Shown here: in pieces, positions 5,930 to 7,237 of the stretch
Numbering within the stretch: position 1 is the first letter of the stretch
Layout of the letters: every line of letters starts with the position of its first letter
From: CAWACC01 sp964390695
Lineage (GTDB): Bacteria; Chlamydiota; Chlamydiia; Chlamydiales; Parachlamydiaceae
Direction: 5' to 3'
Assembly: GCA_964390695.1 (NCBI GenBank)
Contig: CAYMKI010000152.1
Span: 1-7,237 of the forward strand
DNA: 7,237 nucleotides
The notes under the pieces: generated by a model
Seen by the model: the letters and a program-made list of their open reading frames with translations, nothing else
Told to the model about the DNA's origin: nothing
The model's database searches: none
Translations under genes and position numbers: made by a program

Positions 5930-5958
5930 ATTCTAAACATTTTCAATTATTAACTCAA
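5930..5958 (-). promoter_or_regulatory. Candidate promoter of the F-box/propeller gene pair
   Basis: On the minus strand TTGAGT (5953-5958) is separated by exactly 17 nt from TAGAAT (5930-5935), four and five of six consensus matches. Transcription would start near 5923, leaving a leader of about 39 nt. A 13-bp tandem duplication abuts the -35 box on its upstream side. Confidence 0.5.
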
Positions 5959-5959
5959 T

Positions 5960-5985
5960 AAAGTAATTCCCAAAAGTAATTCACA
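5960..5985. repeat. Tandem 13-bp duplication upstream of the F-box promoter
   Basis: AAAGTAATTCCCA (5960-5972) is followed directly by AAAGTAATTCACA (5973-5985), 12 of 13 identical. It lies one base upstream of the -35 box on the minus strand. Two helically spaced sites of this kind could bind a regulator or act as an AT-rich upstream element. Confidence 0.55.
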
Positions 5986-6098
5986 AAACACCTGATTTAT
6001 CAACAGTTCCCGCCAAGGATATAACATGCTTTAGAAAATCGTTAAACATGAAAAACAGTTGCTATGCAGAGGACGAATAGTCTCAACTCTTTGTCGCC

Positions 6099-6911
6099 TC
6101 AATCGCCATGAAGCTCCAGTCGAAACGTCTTGGCCTCCACCCCCTTAAAAAATACACCAAAAGCTGGCAACTGCAACGTGGGAAGCATTTTTTCCAAGTA
6201 TTTTCTATTTACTGAACCGCCCCCTTCCGAAAAGGAAACTTTTTTGACTTTTCCTGTGCGATCTAGGGTTAAGTCCACGATCACCCGGCCCGGTTCGGGC
6301 AAGGTCAGCATCAGCTTTAAGACCTGCTTCAAGGCCTGCTGGTACTCATCATCCGGATCGACCTCATCACGGGCAACCTTGTCCACATAAGCCAAGAGTC
6401 TATCTGCCTGCGGCACTGCCGGCATGGGCTTTTTAGTAAGGGTGGGCGACTGAATTTTAGACATCGAAGCCTGGGCTTTTGCCAACAAAGCCTGCTTCTT
6501 GGGATCTATCGCTGGTGTTTTCGGCGGAGGCGCGACCTTTTTCGCCGGCTCTTTTTTTGCTGGGGGATTTTTAGGAGCTTTCGCAGGGGTATCCTTTTTT
6601 TTCTCTTTCGACACCTTGGCTGTCTTGGGCGGAGCTTCTTTTTTCGGCCGAACCTCCGGCTCTGGCATTTTGACCGGCTTCAGTTCGGGCGTCTCCTGGA
6701 CTTTTTCCGCAATAGGCACAAAAGCCGGCGACTGTTTAACCTGCTCGGTGCGCGGAGTTAACTGAATGGTCTGTACACTCACGCGCGACGGAGCTTTAGC
6801 CGGCATTTTTTTTGTCTGAAAAGAAACCATTAAAGTAGCCAAAAGGACTACATGTAAAATCACAACCAGCCCTAGGCTGGCATAAAATACCCGCGACTCA
6901 TAGCAGCGCAT
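6099..6911 (-). CDS. tolA: TolA-like (TonB-like) energy-transducing protein of the Tol system
   Basis: TolA spans the periplasm and transmits force from the TolQR/ExbBD motor in the inner membrane to TolB/Pal. This 270-residue product has one N-terminal transmembrane helix (about 8-30: YASLGLVVILHVVLL and following). A long Lys/Pro/Ala/Glu-rich periplasmic spacer (about 34-165) contains runs such as KEAPPKTAKVSKEKKK. The compact C-terminal domain (about 170-270) has a TonB-C/TolA-C-like fold: RVIVDLTLDRTGKVKKVSFSEG, then NRKYLEKMLPTLQLPAF. Low-complexity spacers of this kind are typical of TolA and TonB. The start at 6911 is an ATG lying 4 nt after the exbD stop. A TTG at 6950 would overlap exbD by 35 nt and is less likely. 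The stop is UGA, so UGA acts as a normal stop in this genome. tolB does not follow it, unlike in Chlamydia. It corresponds in position and architecture to the TolA-like gene after exbD in chlamydial genomes. Confidence 0.83.
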   Translation of the reverse strand: MRCYESRVFYASLGLVVILHVVLLATLMVSFQTKKMPAKAPSRVSVQTIQLTPRTEQVKQSPAFVPIAEKVQETPELKPVKMPEPEVRPKKEAPPKTAKVSKEKKKDTPAKAPKNPPAKKEPAKKVAPPPKTPAIDPKKQALLAKAQASMSKIQSPTLTKKPMPAVPQADRLLAYVDKVARDEVDPDDEYQQALKQVLKLMLTLPEPGRVIVDLTLDRTGKVKKVSFSEGGGSVNRKYLEKMLPTLQLPAFGVFFKGVEAKTFRLELHGD

Positions 6912-6915
6912 GCGC

Positions 6916-7237
6916 TCAGCTGGGTTTAAGAATAATGTCCATGTGCTCAAAACCGGCCTCTTCGACTGCGTTTTTTACCGATTGATACGTTCCAAATTGG
7001 GCTTTTTTATCGTGATAAAGATAGGGTGTCGCCTTAGGATGTGCGGACTTCTCCTGCTTTAACAAACCGGCCAATTCCTGGAGCTTAACCTTGCGTTTAT
7101 TCAACTTGATAGAATTATCTGCTTCGACGTGGATGGCAATCGGACTATTTTCGTGTATCTCTGCCTTGCGCGTTTCTGCATCGGAGGGTGCTTCGGCGAG
7201 CTCCAGGTGGTCAGACTCCAAAAGAGGCGCGACCAGG
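6916..7237 (-). CDS. exbD: ExbD/TolR family protein, C-terminal part (start lies beyond the window)
   Basis: ExbD/TolR pairs with ExbB/TolQ in the proton-driven inner-membrane motor that energises TolA or TonB. Only about 106 residues are visible. The frame stays open through the right edge, reading LVAPLLESDHLELAEAP, the segment that follows the single transmembrane helix in this family. The helix itself and the start codon are therefore outside the window. TTG at 7221 is internal, not a real start. The periplasmic domain is typical: IAIHVEADNSIKLNKRKVKLQEL, a helix, PYLYHDKKAQFGTYQSVKNAVEEAGFEHMDIIL. The stop codon is 4 nt upstream of the tolA ATG, so the two genes form an operon, with exbB/tolQ expected further right. 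Confidence 0.85.
   Translation of the reverse strand, partial: LVAPLLESDHLELAEAPSDAETRKAEIHENSPIAIHVEADNSIKLNKRKVKLQELAGLLKQEKSAHPKATPYLYHDKKAQFGTYQSVKNAVEEAGFEHMDIILKPS

Noticed and set aside
6130..6765. Plus-strand open frames opposite tolA
   Set aside because: They are antisense to the Lys/Pro/Ala-rich spacer, whose codon bias produces Gly/Phe-rich shadow frames with no start signals.

Overview
The window looks like a piece of a chromosome from an amoeba-associated member of the Chlamydiae (Parachlamydiales type). The reasons are the minus-strand series ExbD, TolA-like, (gap), TolB, which follows the chlamydial Tol order, the moderate G+C content, and the eukaryote-like genes between them (an F-box protein and a collagen-galactosyltransferase-like enzyme). 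No database search was possible. The taxon is inferred from gene order and protein character, and the genus is not resolved.

Layout from left to right. Positions 1-420 are gene-free. They hold two neighbouring hairpins, two clusters of a 9-bp CTCNNTGNN repeat, and a strong terminator (366-400) for the first gene. A small secreted Gly/Tyr/Asn/His-rich protein lies on the minus strand (421-852). It is divergent from a secreted BON-domain protein on the plus strand (1016-1381). The BON gene ends 2 nt from the end of tolB (minus strand, 1384-2754). tolB carries an in-frame UGA at 1732-1734, which splits a normal-length TolB frame into a 340-codon part and a 115-codon tail. Positions 2755-3319 hold the tolB leader and promoter and a roughly 350-bp imperfect palindrome (2888-3235).

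Next come three accessory genes: a secreted glycosyltransferase resembling the N-terminal domain of eukaryotic procollagen galactosyltransferases (3320-4237, plus), a secreted beta-propeller protein with GH130-like motifs (4287-5342, minus), and a small F-box protein (5378-5884, minus, TTG start) with its own candidate promoter. The right end carries the TolA-like energy-transducing protein (6099-6911, minus) and the C-terminal part of ExbD/TolR (6916-7237, minus, cut by the window edge), 4 nt apart and presumably one operon.

How they may work together. ExbD, TolA and TolB belong to the Tol envelope machine. In Chlamydia the tolA-like gene is followed directly by tolB and pal. Here about 3.3 kb of other genes and a palindromic repeat lie between tolA and tolB, and no pal is visible after tolB. 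The inserted block looks like a host-interaction cassette: an F-box protein that could engage the host SCF ubiquitin ligase, and two exported carbohydrate-related proteins. That reading is inference. The most notable items are the tolB nonsense codon, the stand-alone COLGALT-like enzyme, the F-box protein and the palindrome with its 9-bp repeat family.
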